64,000 nt of DNA from Rhodoblastus sphagnicola (GCF_002937075.1 NZ_NHSJ01000126.1:1-64000); one strand, 5' to 3'; shown: positions 8,014 through 18,249, counted from the first letter of the stretch. Translations and numbers: made by a program. The notes: generated by a model not told the origin, from the letters alone.

Positions 8014-8877
8014 TCAGCCGAACTTTCCCGCGAAATAATTCCTTGTGCGTTCCCGCAAGGGAGCCTCGAACATCTGCGCCGTCGGACCCGACTCGACCAT
8101 TTCACCGAGATAGAAAAACGCCACCTCATCGGCGCAGCGCCGCGCCTGCTCCATATTGTGGGTCACGATCAGGATAGTGACGTTCTGTTTCAAATCTGCG
8201 ATCAGCATTTCGATTTTTAGCGAGCTCAGCGGATCGAGCGCGCTGGTCGGCTCATCGAGCAGGATCACCTCCGGCCGCGCCGCAAGCGCGCGGGCGATGC
8301 AAAGACGTTGCTGCTGGCCGATCGAAATGGAGTTGGCTTGCTCCGACAACCTGTCCTTGACTTCATTCCACAGCGCGGCGCGCAAAAGGGTTTCCTGAAC
8401 GCGCTCATCCATTTCGCCCTCGGACAGATTTTCGAGGAAACGCGGACCGAAGGCGACATTGTCATAGATCGACATCGGAAACGGCGTCGGCTCCTGGAAC
8501 ACCATGCCAATGCGCCAGCGCAGCAGGTTCAAGTCGACATCCGGGCCGAGGATGTCGCAACCGTCCATCTCCACCTCGCCGGTGGCGCGCTCGTTTGGAT
8601 ACATGTCGTACATGCGGTTAAGAACCCGCAGCAAGGTCGACTTGCCGCAGCCCGAGGGTCCGATCAGGGCGGTCGCCCGCTTTGCCGGCGCCTTCAGGGT
8701 CACGCCCCTCAACGCCTGGGTTTCGCCGTAAAAGAAATCGAGGTTTGTGATCTGGATCGCGCCGCATTGCTCAATGGCGCCGGCTTGCGCCCGGGAACTT
8801 GGTTTAGCGGCATAGCCGGAAGATGCGGGGGGCGACGCTCCGGGATTCGCAGCGCCTTGGCCGACTGCATTGCTCAT
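8014..8877 (-). CDS. pstB: phosphate ABC transporter ATP-binding protein (PstB-like), variant signature motif
   Basis: A 287-residue ATPase matching PstB throughout: Walker A GPSGCGKST (residues 73-81), MVFQEPTPFPMSIYDNVAFG, Walker B and D-loop [12 protein letters not shown], and switch THNMEQA. The signature normally read LSGGQQQRL is here ISIGQQQRL, so the first Gly of the motif is Ile. That position contacts the nucleotide across the dimer, so activity may be altered. The N-terminus has about 35 extra Ala/Ser/Pro-rich residues before the ABC fold. No pstS, pstC, pstA or phoU gene lies in the window; the next gene downstream is the DUF47-like protein. It may be an orphan that works with those two partners, or serve permeases encoded elsewhere. 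Confidence 0.85.
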   Translation of the reverse strand: MSNAVGQGAANPGASPPASSGYAAKPSSRAQAGAIEQCGAIQITNLDFFYGETQALRGVTLKAPAKRATALIGPSGCGKSTLLRVLNRMYDMYPNERATGEVEMDGCDILGPDVDLNLLRWRIGMVFQEPTPFPMSIYDNVAFGPRFLENLSEGEMDERVQETLLRAALWNEVKDRLSEQANSISIGQQQRLCIARALAARPEVILLDEPTSALDPLSSLKIEMLIADLKQNVTILIVTHNMEQARRCADEVAFFYLGEMVESGPTAQMFEAPLRERTRNYFAGKFG

Positions 8878-9320
8878 GTCTGTCGTGAACCTTTTGCCGG
8901 AAGGACGAAGACAACACGCGGATCCGCATTACGCCGATTGAATCATTCGTCTCTCGCGATCGTCTCTCGCGAGAGTCCATTTCGAGAACCAGCATAGACC
9001 GCGACGTTTCAGGAGACAGACTCGGAATGTACTCAGCAATGCCCGGACCTGGCGCATTCAATCAATGACCTGAAGCGGGGCAGTAAGAGAAGTTACGGAC
9101 GTTTTTGCCGGTAGTTTCAGAAATGAAATATTTATTATAATTGCAAAACAAGTCGTTATGTCTCTATTTTCATTCCCTTCCGATATGTCCTGACAGCGTG
9201 ACCGACAGGGCGCGGGGGGACGATATGCACAAAACTTGATCATAATTTTGATTGCCTGCAAAGCTGCCATTGCGTAAACTGAATCCTTGATGACGCTTTC
9301 GGTTCCGTCATAGGTGTCTC
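8878..9320. other. AT-richer intergenic region upstream of pstB-like gene
   Basis: About 440 bases with no supported gene. It is divergent space between the minus-strand pstB-like gene and the plus-strand small gene at 9321. It contains the palindrome CTCTCGCGAGAG (8964-8975) beside a partial direct repeat of CGTCTCTCGCGA, and an imperfect Pho-box-like pair at 9189-9208. The 9110-9270 stretch is clearly richer in A+T than its surroundings and probably holds promoters. Confidence 0.5.
9189..9208 (-). promoter_or_regulatory. imperfect Pho-box-like direct repeat
   Basis: On the minus strand the site reads CTGTCGGTCACGCTGTCAGG. Two CTGTC half-sites are separated by 12 bases; the consensus Pho box has CTGTCAT repeats spaced by 11. 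It points toward the pstB-like gene, about 310 bases upstream of its start. The one-base spacing error makes PhoB binding uncertain. Confidence 0.25.
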
Positions 9321-9536
9321 ATGGAAATCTCATTACAGCAGGCGATCGAAATTCACGCCAAGGTGTTGCGCGCCCATCGTGGCCCGCTCGCCCCAGGCTT
9401 GGCGCGGTACAAGGCCGAACGCCTCGCCGACGCTGGCGACTATGAGGGACGCGACGTCTGGATGAAGGTGGCCGATTGCGCCGAAACCTTGCCGGATCGG
9501 GCGCCGTTCGAAGTCGAAACCGCCCACGCGGCCTGA
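9321..9536 (+). CDS. small conserved-looking cytoplasmic protein
   Basis: A 71-residue protein, MEISLQQAIEIHAKVLRAHR at the start and a later GDYEGRDVWMKVADCAETL. It has no signal peptide or membrane segment and is predicted mostly helical. The pattern of an N-terminal helix with IEIHAK, a KAE..A..GDYEG turn and VW..VAD resembles small proteins common in Rhizobiales, but no function is known to me. It starts at ATG 9321, after the AT-rich intergenic region, and stands alone. Confidence 0.6.
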   Translation: MEISLQQAIEIHAKVLRAHRGPLAPGLARYKAERLADAGDYEGRDVWMKVADCAETLPDRAPFEVETAHAA

Positions 9537-9646
9537 TCGGGCTTCATTCGGCGGTTCTTTCGCCCCGGCGCTCGGCGCGCGCCGCTTTCCCGCCTTTGCT
9601 GGGCGCAGGAGCGTCACGCCAGGATCGTCACGCACGGAGCCAAACG

Positions 9647-10048
9647 ATGCGCGTCGTCTTGTTCGCCGTCCCTGTCCGCGCCTCTCTGGCCGCCGGCGTC
9701 TTGTTGGCTGCCTGCTTCTCCTGGCCCGCCGTCGCGGCGCCCGCGCAAACCCTGAACGAGCTTTTCGCCCAGTTCCGCGCCTGCCTGAAGTCGCCGGCTG
9801 AGACGCCGGAAGGTGAAATCACCCTGCGCTTCAGTCTGCGGCGCGACGGGGCGCTCATCGGCCGGCCGCATATCACCTTCGCGCGCCTGCCGGCCGACGA
9901 TGCGAAAAAGCGCGCCGCGCTCGAAGCCGTGGCCGCCGCGCTCGACCGCTGTCTGCCCGCGCACATCACGGACTCACTCGGCGGCGCCGTCGCCGGACGA
10001 CCGCTGACTCTGCGCCTGATCTCTCGCGCCAGCGAACGCGGAATTTAG
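9647..10048 (+). CDS. exported small protein with TonB-C-like fold
   Basis: A 133-residue protein with an N-terminal signal peptide (hydrophobic core VRASLAAGVLLAACFSWPAV, likely cleaved near VAA-PAQ). The mature part, with LNELFAQFRACLKSP, GEITLRFSLRRDGALIGRP and an ALDRCLP-like helix, resembles the TonB/TolA C-terminal domain found in many stand-alone periplasmic proteins. Two Cys (in FRACL and DRCLP) could form a disulfide. The start at 9647 has a GGAG site seven bases away; the frame is open upstream but without a better start. Periplasmic location is inferred; its partner is unknown. Confidence 0.62.
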   Translation: MRVVLFAVPVRASLAAGVLLAACFSWPAVAAPAQTLNELFAQFRACLKSPAETPEGEITLRFSLRRDGALIGRPHITFARLPADDAKKRAALEAVAAALDRCLPAHITDSLGGAVAGRPLTLRLISRASERGI

Positions 10049-10089
10049 AATTTCAGGCGAACCGGCGTCCGCTCCGCCTGGAAACGCGG

Positions 10090-11430
10090 CTACACCGCCT
10101 TGGCCAGGTCGATGAATGTCGTCATGTCCTGGCGGAGCCGCGCCGATTTCTCCGACAGCGATTGCGACGCGCTCAGCACCTCCTGCGCGGAACGGTCGGC
10201 CTCCTCGGCCGCTTCGTTGACGCCGGAGATATTGGCGGCCACTTCCCGGGCGCCCGCCGCCGCTTCCACAACGTTATGGGCGATTTCGCGGGTGGCCTCG
10301 TCCTGCTGCTCGACGCTCGTGGCGATCGTCGATGTGTTTTCGCTCAAATCGCCGATGCGGGCGCCCACCGACTCGATCGCCGCGCCGGCCTGCCGCGTCG
10401 CCCCCTGGATCTGGGCGATGGCGGCCGTGATCTCCTCGGTGGCCCGAGCGGTCTGATTGGCGAGATTCTTGACCTCGCTGGCGACCACGGCGAAACCCTT
10501 GCCGGCTTCGCCGGCGCGCGCCGCCTCGATGGTGGCGTTCAGCGCCAGCAGATTGGTCTGGCCGGCGATGGTCTGGATCAACTGGACGGTGGCGGTGATC
10601 TTTTCCGCAGTATTCATCAGCGTCAGCACCAGGGAATTGGCGGCATCCGCTTCGGAGACGGCGCGGGAGGCGGCGTCGGCGGACGCTTTGATCCGCTGGC
10701 TGATCTCAGCGACCGAGCGCGACAATTCCTCCGCCGTGGACGCGACCGACTGGACATTGACGCTGGCCTGTTCGGACGCCGAGGCGACGCTGGTCGATTG
10801 TATGCGGGTGCGTTGCGCCATGGCGGACATGCCTTGCGCGGTGGTCTGCAATTGCAGGGTCGCCGCCGCGACAGCGGCGAACATGCCTTGCGACTTGCCG
10901 TCGAAGTCGTTCAGGAGTCCCGAGAGTTTTTCGCCGCGCGCCTCCCGCTCCGCGACCAACGCCTCCTGATAGACCGAAATCGACGTTTCCATGTCCAGCA
11001 TCACCGCCGTCGATATCGCCCGCAACACGTCCTTGAGCTTTCGCGGCGCCCACTTTGCGGAATCCACGGCGATGTCGAACAGCCGCGTCAGGATGAACTG
11101 ATAGCCGCCGACATACCAGCGCGGCTCCAGGCCGATGCGGAAATGCACCATGCCGATGTCGCGGACGCCGGTGAAATAGGCCTGGTCGAACCGTCCGGAG
11201 AACAATTGCATCCAGTGCCCGGTCTGCGCGCGCTTGAGATGCGGGCACTTGCCCGCGATCATCCCGTCGAGATGGGGGACGGAACTCGCATGGGCGTAGA
11301 AGCCGTCGATGATTTCCGGCAGCCTCGGCTGCACCGCCTTCCAGATCTCCGGCAGCAGCCGACGCTCCTCGGGCCGAATGACGAAGTATTTCAGACGCGC
11401 GTCGATATCTTCGACGCTTTCGCGGGCCAT
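10090..11430 (-). CDS. globin-coupled methyl-accepting chemotaxis protein (HemAT-like)
   Basis: A 446-residue soluble chemoreceptor. Residues about 10-165 form a sensor globin: the proximal haem His is probably His96 in [17 protein letters not shown], as in HemAT proteins. A long coiled-coil signalling domain follows, with the conserved hairpin tip [20 protein letters not shown] and helical repeats on either side. No membrane segment is present, so it is cytoplasmic and likely senses oxygen for aerotaxis. A C-terminal CheR-docking pentapeptide is not obvious. No che genes lie nearby, so it must signal to an array encoded elsewhere. It is a single gene facing the DUF155 gene divergently. Confidence 0.9.
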   Translation of the reverse strand: MARESVEDIDARLKYFVIRPEERRLLPEIWKAVQPRLPEIIDGFYAHASSVPHLDGMIAGKCPHLKRAQTGHWMQLFSGRFDQAYFTGVRDIGMVHFRIGLEPRWYVGGYQFILTRLFDIAVDSAKWAPRKLKDVLRAISTAVMLDMETSISVYQEALVAEREARGEKLSGLLNDFDGKSQGMFAAVAAATLQLQTTAQGMSAMAQRTRIQSTSVASASEQASVNVQSVASTAEELSRSVAEISQRIKASADAASRAVSEADAANSLVLTLMNTAEKITATVQLIQTIAGQTNLLALNATIEAARAGEAGKGFAVVASEVKNLANQTARATEEITAAIAQIQGATRQAGAAIESVGARIGDLSENTSTIATSVEQQDEATREIAHNVVEAAAGAREVAANISGVNEAAEEADRSAQEVLSASQSLSEKSARLRQDMTTFIDLAKAV

Positions 11431-11619
11431 GCCAATCTCCGTGAAAAAGTCACAAATCAGGGATTACGCATGAACTGACCCGACCGTCTCAATTCGCTTG
11501 TCTTCCAAGACATTATGCGCCTGTCGGCTTGCGCCGGGCTGGCCGTCCCGGCGCCCGCGCCAGTGAGCCGCGGCCGTGGGGGCCTGCATTTGTCACGGTT
11601 TTGCGCTACAAACTCGCTC

Positions 11620-12426
11620 ATGAGCGAATCGCCTCCTCTCGTCGCCACGAAACTCACCGCCCACGCGCTGCTGCTGGGCGACCGCATCGACCTCGCGGGT
11701 CTGGAGCGGACCGACACCATCTCCCTGACGCCGCTTGCCTTCCGCGTCGGCCCGTCCGGCCTGGTCTCGCTCTACCGCTACGGCGTCGCCGTACTGGTGG
11801 GCCTGAGCCCGCTGGAGGAGGACGACATCATCTCCAAGCTGAAGGACCGGATTGTCGGCGCGCGGCTGCTGAAGGAGGATGAAACGGCGCAACTGGTGCT
11901 CGACGGCGCCGAAGACCGAATCGCGCCCGGCGGGGTGATCGGCCTGAAGGATCTTTCGGACGCGCGCTTCCTGGTTTTCGCCGACGCCCTGGCCAAGAGC
12001 GTCGCTCTCGGGCGCGACGAGCGCGAGGTCAATGGCGTGTTGGACAAGATCGAGCCGCTCGCTTACGGCCTGGCGCAATATGGCCGGCCCATGCGCGGAC
12101 GCCGGGAAATGCTGAAGCTGATCGGCCAGGCGCTGGGCGTGCAGCACCGCGTCTCCGGCCGCGTCGCCGTCGAGGAAAAGCCCGACGTGCTTTGGGACCG
12201 CCCCGATCTCGAACGCCTTTACGCGCGTCTGGAGGACGAATACGAATTGAAGGAGCGGGCGCAGACGCTGCAGAGAAAACTCGACGTGATCGTCGAAACC
12301 GCCCGCGCCTTGGCGGACCTGATCGACGCCGACCGCTCCACCCGGATGGAGGCTGCGATCGTTGTGCTGATCGTGCTGGAACTGGCGGTTTCGCTGTTCC
12401 AGATCTTCTTCCCCCCCGGCCATTGA
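11620..12426 (+). CDS. DUF155 (RMD1/YagE/RMND1 family) protein with C-terminal membrane helix
   Basis: A 268-residue protein of the DUF155 family: an N-terminal beta-alpha domain (TDTISLTPLAFRVGPSGLVS, LYRYGVAVLVGLS), a helical middle, the conserved WDRPDLERLYARLEDEYEL motif and a final membrane helix (AAIVVLIVLELAVSLFQIFF). Eukaryotic relatives act in mitochondrial translation (RMND1); the bacterial role is not established. It is a C-tail-anchored inner-membrane protein with its main domain in the cytoplasm. Start at 11620 chosen because the sequence upstream in frame is Pro/Arg-rich and unlike the family; no clear ribosome site is visible. Confidence 0.75.
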   Translation: MSESPPLVATKLTAHALLLGDRIDLAGLERTDTISLTPLAFRVGPSGLVSLYRYGVAVLVGLSPLEEDDIISKLKDRIVGARLLKEDETAQLVLDGAEDRIAPGGVIGLKDLSDARFLVFADALAKSVALGRDEREVNGVLDKIEPLAYGLAQYGRPMRGRREMLKLIGQALGVQHRVSGRVAVEEKPDVLWDRPDLERLYARLEDEYELKERAQTLQRKLDVIVETARALADLIDADRSTRMEAAIVVLIVLELAVSLFQIFFPPGH

Positions 12427-12526
12427 GCGTCGGCGGCGCCGGCCGCCGGATTGACATGGCTGGCTGAAACCCTCATCAAGGCGCGGTTTTCCGCGCTCCC
12501 GCAGCCGGAGCGCGGAGGAGACTGTC

Positions 12527-12551
12527 ATGGCTTGCTCGCGGAAGATATTGA

Positions 12552-12568
<17 letters not shown>
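12527..12568 (+). CDS. 13-codon leader reading frame overlapping the MsbA-like gene
   Basis: ATG at 12527 follows a near-perfect ribosome site (GGAGGAG, six-base spacing) and encodes MACSRKILIVLAF before TGA at 12566. It is out of frame with, and overlaps by 17 bases, the TTG start of the exporter. The frame of the exporter is closed just upstream by TGA at 12549, so this strong site cannot serve the exporter directly. A translational coupling role, or a frameshift near the exporter N-terminus, are the two explanations. Confidence 0.4.
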
Positions 12569-14357
<1,789 letters not shown>

Positions 14358-14385
14358 GAATTCGCCGCTCCCACAGGCGCCAGCC

Positions 14386-14835
14386 ATGAATCGCAAGACC
14401 CTGCAGCAACCGGTTCTGACCGTTGCGGAAGTCGAGACCTTCCTCGAAGCGGAATTCCCGCAATTGCATCACGGCGGGCGCTCCGTCATGGTTGAGAGCG
14501 TAGGCCCCATGACGGCGCGCCTGCGTCTGATCGCCGATGAGCGCCACCTGCGGCCCGGCGGCACCGTGTCCGGCCCGGCCCTGTTCATGCTCGCCGATGT
14601 CGGGCTCTATGTCGCGATCCTCGCCCATATCGGCCCGGTGGCGCTCGCCGTCACCACCAATCTCAACATCAATTTCCTGCGCAAGCCGCCCCATGGCGAT
14701 GTCATTGTGGAGATTCGCCTGCTGAAGCTCGGCAAAAGGCTGGCGGTGGGGGAGGCGACCCTGTTCGCCGACGGAGACGTCGAACCCGTCGCCCATGCGG
14801 TGGGGACCTATTCGATCCCGCCGGCCGCAAAATAG
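14386..14835 (+). CDS. PaaI-type hotdog thioesterase
   Basis: A 149-residue single-domain hotdog protein of the PaaI/acyl-CoA thioesterase group. The central helix and catalytic region read GGTVSGPALFMLADVGLYVA, with the Asp/Gly arrangement of this family, followed by the strand ALAVTTNLNINFLRKPP. It probably hydrolyses an acyl-CoA or aryl-CoA thioester in the cytoplasm as a tetramer. It lies 28 bases after the exporter gene and may be co-transcribed with it. The substrate is unknown. Confidence 0.8.
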   Translation: MNRKTLQQPVLTVAEVETFLEAEFPQLHHGGRSVMVESVGPMTARLRLIADERHLRPGGTVSGPALFMLADVGLYVAILAHIGPVALAVTTNLNINFLRKPPHGDVIVEIRLLKLGKRLAVGEATLFADGDVEPVAHAVGTYSIPPAAK

Positions 14836-14897
14836 CGGTATTATGATACCGTGCGGCTGAAACGCCAGTATTTTCGCGCTTTTCGCGCGCAAAACCG

Positions 14898-14926
14898 TTG
14901 ACAGGACTCCGGGGCGCCCGTAAAAG
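14898..14926 (+). promoter_or_regulatory. sigma-70 type promoter for rplM-rpsI
   Basis: A perfect -35 box TTGACA (14898-14903), a 17-base spacer and a -10 box TAAAAG (14921-14926), about 50 bases ahead of the rplM start. Its position and quality fit a strong growth-related promoter for the ribosomal-protein pair. Confidence 0.6.
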
Positions 14927-14978
14927 CCGGCATCCTCCCGCCGGGTTTTTCACCCGCGCTGCAACGGAAAAAAGAGAC

Positions 14979-15449
14979 ATGTACGGCAAGACCTATTCGG
15001 CCAAGGCCGCCGAAATCGAGAAGAAATGGGTGCTGATCGACGCCAAGGGTTTGGTTGTCGGCCGCCTCGCCTCGATCATCGCGCTGCGCCTTCGTGGCAA
15101 GCACAAGGCGACCTTCACCCCCCATATGGATGACGGCGACAACATCATCGTCATCAACGCCGACAAGGTGGTTCTGACCGGCCGCAAGCGCGACCAGAAG
15201 ATCTATTTCCACCACACCGGCTATCCCGGCGGCATCAAGGAACGTTCGGCAAAGTTCATCCTTGAGGGCCGTTTCCCCGAGCGCATCGTGGAAAAAGCCG
15301 TGCAGCGCATGCTGCCCGAGGGTCCGCTGGCGCGCAAGCAGCTCGGCAACCTGCGCGTTTACAAGGGCGCGGAACATCCCCATGCGGCCCAGAACCCGCA
15401 AGTGCTGGACGTCGCCGCCATGAATTCCAAGAACATCCGGAGAGACTGA
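14979..15449 (+). CDS. rplM: 50S ribosomal protein L13
   Basis: A 156-residue L13, an early-assembly protein of the large ribosomal subunit. Family marks are [50 protein letters not shown] and [19 protein letters not shown]. The start MYGKTYSAK is the usual alphaproteobacterial one and is preceded by an A/G-rich site (GGAAAAAAGAG). rpsI follows after two bases, the conserved rplM-rpsI pair. Confidence 0.97.
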   Translation: MYGKTYSAKAAEIEKKWVLIDAKGLVVGRLASIIALRLRGKHKATFTPHMDDGDNIIVINADKVVLTGRKRDQKIYFHHTGYPGGIKERSAKFILEGRFPERIVEKAVQRMLPEGPLARKQLGNLRVYKGAEHPHAAQNPQVLDVAAMNSKNIRRD

Positions 15450-15451
15450 CC

Positions 15452-15931
15452 ATGAGCGAGACCCTCTCCTCCTTGCAGGACCTGAAGGCCGCGACCTCTG
15501 CGCCCGCGCCGGAAGCGCCCGTCCATGTGCAGAAGCTGGACAAGCTCGGCCGCGCCTACGCCACCGGCAAGCGCAAGAACGCCGTCGCCCGCGTCTGGAT
15601 CAAGCCCGGCGCCGGCAAGATCACCGTCAACGGCCGCGAACTCGACGTCTATTTCGCCCGTCCGGTGCTGCGCATGATCGTCAAGCAACCGCTCGGCGTC
15701 ACCGCCCGCGTGGACCAGTTCGACATCATGGTCACGGTGGCCGGCGGCGGCCTGTCCGGCCAGGCCGGCGCGGTGCGCCACGGCCTGTCGAAAGCCCTGA
15801 CCTATTACGAGCCCGGCTTGCGCCCGGTTCTGAAGAAGGAAGGCTTTCTTACCCGCGACTCGCGTGTGGTCGAGCGTAAGAAGTATGGCAAGCGCAAGGC
15901 GCGCAGAAGCTTCCAGTTCTCGAAGCGCTGA
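15452..15931 (+). CDS. rpsI: 30S ribosomal protein S9
   Basis: A 159-residue S9, contacting P-site tRNA with its C-terminal tail. It has an N-terminal extension of about 30 Ala/Pro-rich residues typical of Alphaproteobacteria, then [39 protein letters not shown], and the basic tail [16 protein letters not shown] ending in the essential Lys-Arg. It is translated with rplM and closed by a strong terminator. Confidence 0.97.
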   Translation: MSETLSSLQDLKAATSAPAPEAPVHVQKLDKLGRAYATGKRKNAVARVWIKPGAGKITVNGRELDVYFARPVLRMIVKQPLGVTARVDQFDIMVTVAGGGLSGQAGAVRHGLSKALTYYEPGLRPVLKKEGFLTRDSRVVERKKYGKRKARRSFQFSKR

Positions 15932-15955
15932 GTTTTCTCAGCTTCCAAGCTTTCG

Positions 15956-15981
15956 ACGGCGGGCCTTGGCCCGCCGTTTTT
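15956..15981 (+). terminator. rho-independent terminator after rpsI
   Basis: Inverted repeat ACGGCGGG / CCCGCCGT around a CCTTGG loop, followed by a run of five T. It lies 25 bases after the rpsI stop and ends the rplM-rpsI transcript. Confidence 0.85.
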
Positions 15982-16014
15982 CGTTGGGGAAAGCGAAAGA
16001 TGCCCGGCGGTTTT

Positions 16015-16041
16015 CTCCCTCTCTCCGCTTGCGGGGAGGGG
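16015..16041. repeat. dispersed GC-rich palindrome (imperfect copy)
   Basis: CCCTCTCTCCGCTTGCGGGG followed by AGGGG. It is an imperfect member of the family also seen at 21998, 25155 and 57663, lying in the space between rpsI and the membrane-protein gene. Confidence 0.6.
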
Positions 16042-16135
16042 ACCGCGCTCCCCCTGCATTGACCATTCCCGCGCCCCCCTTGCGTCGGTCCGCAAGACAA
16101 TGAACAATGTTCATATTATTAGAGGGCCAGTGTCC

Positions 16136-16777
16136 ATGCCGCAAAAATCCGCCGCGCCGCTCTGGCTCAAACTGGCCTATTCCGCCTTCGTCGCTGTCCT
16201 CGTCCCGGTCTACTGGCATAATTACGGCCCGGCGAACTTTCTCTATTTCTGCGACATGGCGCTGCTGCTGACGTTTTTTGGCCTGTGGCGCGAGGACAGA
16301 TTGCTGATTTCCATGGGCGCCTGCGGCATTGTCGCGCCGCAAATCCTGTGGGTGCTGGATTTCGCCGCCCACGCCTTTGGCCTGAAGATCACCGGCGTCA
16401 CCGACTACATGTTCGCCGACTCCTCCGCCTTCCTGCGGGGCCTGTCGCTGTTCCACGGCTGGCTGCCGGTCCTGCTGGTCTGGCTGGTGTGGAAGCTCGG
16501 CTACGACCGTCGCGCCCTTTTGGCTTGGACGGGTTTGGCCTGGAGCGCCATGCTGGTGAGCTATTTCTTCCTGCCCCCGCCGTCGCCCGACGCCGGCCTC
16601 GCCGCTGTCAACGTCGATTATGTCTTCGGCCCGTCCGACACCGAGCCGCAGCGCTGGATGGCGCCGTCGCTCTGGCTGGTCACGCTGATGTCGGGTCTGC
16701 TGGCCGTGTTCTGGTTTCCCTCGCATGTCGTGCTGAGCAAATGGCGCGGGACGGCGGCTTGCGCAAAAAAGACATGA
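16136..16777 (+). CDS. polytopic inner-membrane protein of unknown function
   Basis: A 213-residue protein with about six hydrophobic segments, including LKLAYSAFVAVLVPVYW, FLYFCDMALLLTFFGLW, a segment around LISMGACGIVAPQILWVLDF, WLPVLLVWLVWKLGY and a last one around SLWLVTLMSGLLAVFW. Conserved-looking polar residues sit in the loops (YWHNYGPANFLYFCD, LFHGWLP). I recognise it as a membrane-protein type seen in several bacterial groups but know no function. Start taken at ATG 16136; an upstream in-frame ATG at 16100 adds 12 residues. It lies between rpsI and argC on the same strand. Confidence 0.7.
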   Translation: MPQKSAAPLWLKLAYSAFVAVLVPVYWHNYGPANFLYFCDMALLLTFFGLWREDRLLISMGACGIVAPQILWVLDFAAHAFGLKITGVTDYMFADSSAFLRGLSLFHGWLPVLLVWLVWKLGYDRRALLAWTGLAWSAMLVSYFFLPPPSPDAGLAAVNVDYVFGPSDTEPQRWMAPSLWLVTLMSGLLAVFWFPSHVVLSKWRGTAACAKKT

Positions 16778-16844
16778 AAACGCAAAAGCGGCGGGCTATA
16801 GGTCCGCTGTTTTGTTTTACGCGCGCCGCAGCAGGAACACCGCC

Positions 16845-17756
16845 ATGGCCAAAATCTTCATCGACGGCGAAGCCGGCACCACCGGCTTGCAGATTCGCGA
16901 GCGCCTCGACGGGCGCGCCGATGTGACGCTGGCCTCGATCTCGGCGGATGACCGCAAGAACCCCGCCGCCAAGGCGGAAATTTACAAGAATGTCGATCTG
17001 GTCATCCTCTGCCTGCCCGACGACGCGGCCAGGGAGAGCGTGGCGCTGGCCGACACACTGGGCGAAAAAGCGCCAAAGATTCTCGACGCCTCCACAGCGC
17101 ACCGCGTCGCGCCGGGCTGGACCTATGGCTTTCCCGAACTGTGCCCCGGTCAGGCAGAGGCGATCCAGGCGGCGCAAAAGGTCGGCAATCCCGGCTGCTA
17201 CGCCACCGGCGCCATCGCGATTGCGCGCCCGCTGATCGACGCGGGCCTGCTGTCGGCCGACGAGACCCATGCGATCAACGCGGTGTCCGGCTATTCCGGC
17301 GGCGGCAAGGCGATGATCGCCGCCTACGAAGCCGGACAGGCGGCGCCGTTCGAGCTTTACGCGCTGGGCCTGGAGCACAAGCACATCCCGGAAATCATGG
17401 CCTATGGCCGGCTGGCGCGACGGCCGATCTTGGCGCCGTCGGTCGGCAATTTCCGCCAGGGCATGCTGGTCAGCCTGCCGCTGGCGCTCGACACGCTTCC
17501 GCGCCAGCCCGAGGCGGCCGATATCGAAGCGGCGCTGCAAAAACATTACGCCGGCGCGAAATTTGTGCGCGTCGTGACGCCGGAGCCGGGCGGCAAGCTG
17601 GAGCCGCAGGCGCTCAACAATACCAACGATCTGGAAATCCGCGTCTACGCCAACGCCGCGCATCGCCAGGCTGTGATCGTCGCCAGACTCGACAATCTCG
17701 GCAAGGGCGCCTCGGGCGCCGCCGTGCAGAATATGGAACTGATGCTGGGGCTGTAA
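16845..17756 (+). CDS. argC: N-acetyl-gamma-glutamyl-phosphate reductase
   Basis: A 303-residue enzyme of arginine synthesis that reduces N-acetylglutamyl phosphate with NADPH. It is the short (type 2) ArgC. The nucleotide-binding start is KIFIDGEAGTTGLQI, the catalytic Cys118 lies in GNPGCYATG, and the conserved SGYSGGGKAMI and EHKHIPEI follow. Start at 16845 has an AGGAA site; the frame runs a little further upstream without a good start. rplM-rpsI-argC order is common in Alphaproteobacteria; here an extra membrane-protein gene sits between. Confidence 0.95.
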   Translation: MAKIFIDGEAGTTGLQIRERLDGRADVTLASISADDRKNPAAKAEIYKNVDLVILCLPDDAARESVALADTLGEKAPKILDASTAHRVAPGWTYGFPELCPGQAEAIQAAQKVGNPGCYATGAIAIARPLIDAGLLSADETHAINAVSGYSGGGKAMIAAYEAGQAAPFELYALGLEHKHIPEIMAYGRLARRPILAPSVGNFRQGMLVSLPLALDTLPRQPEAADIEAALQKHYAGAKFVRVVTPEPGGKLEPQALNNTNDLEIRVYANAAHRQAVIVARLDNLGKGASGAAVQNMELMLGL

Positions 17757-17764
17757 CCCCGGCC

Positions 17765-18166
17765 TCACTCTTCGGACATCACCCCGCGCCGCACGACAAA
17801 GATCGGCTGGCGATGTTTGCGGTGTCCGAGTTCGATGATGTGCGGCGGTTGCCGGAACACCACCGGCTTGTCCGTCAGGACGGTCACGCGGGGGAGGCGC
17901 GGGCGGAACGCTCCGGGATAGACGAAGTCGTGGGTGACGAACTCGCGACTTTCCACCATGGGCGGCGGCGCGAACAGGGGCCAGCCGAATCCATTGCCTC
18001 CGCCATGATGGCGGTGATGATGACCGTGGGGGCCGCCGGGATGATGGTGGGCGAAACCAGGCGCATGGAAGGGCGGGCGATGCGAAGGTCCGGCCGGGGC
18101 GGCGACAGCCGCGCCGGTCAAGGCCAGCGCGGCTGATATCGCGAGCAAGAAAGCGAACTGTTTCAT
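17765..18166 (-). CDS. small exported His/Gly/Pro-rich protein
   Basis: A 133-residue protein with a clear signal peptide (KQFAFLLAISAALALTGAAV, cleavage near VAA-PAG). A His/Gly/Pro-rich segment follows (FAHHHPGGPHGHHHRHHGGG, about residues 38-58) and then a C-terminal part with VTVLTDKPVVFRQPPHIIEL. The His cluster could bind Ni, Zn or Cu in the periplasm; that is inference from composition only. It converges on argC with only eight bases between the stops. Its own promoter region overlaps the phaC terminator. Confidence 0.6.
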   Translation of the reverse strand: MKQFAFLLAISAALALTGAAVAAPAGPSHRPPFHAPGFAHHHPGGPHGHHHRHHGGGNGFGWPLFAPPPMVESREFVTHDFVYPGAFRPRLPRVTVLTDKPVVFRQPPHIIELGHRKHRQPIFVVRRGVMSEE

Positions 18167-18186
18167 TTTGCGGCTCCCCGCCGGCG

Positions 18187-18208
18187 AAAACGTTCCGAAA
18201 GGGAACGT
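18187..18208 (-). terminator. rho-independent terminator after phaC
   Basis: Read on the minus strand: ACGTTCC, loop CTTTC, GGAACGT, then TTTTC. It lies about 40 bases past the phaC stop, in the right orientation to end that transcript. Confidence 0.65.
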
Positions 18209-18249
18209 CTAATATATACTGTCACCGAAGGGGCAAGAGGGGCGCCGCT

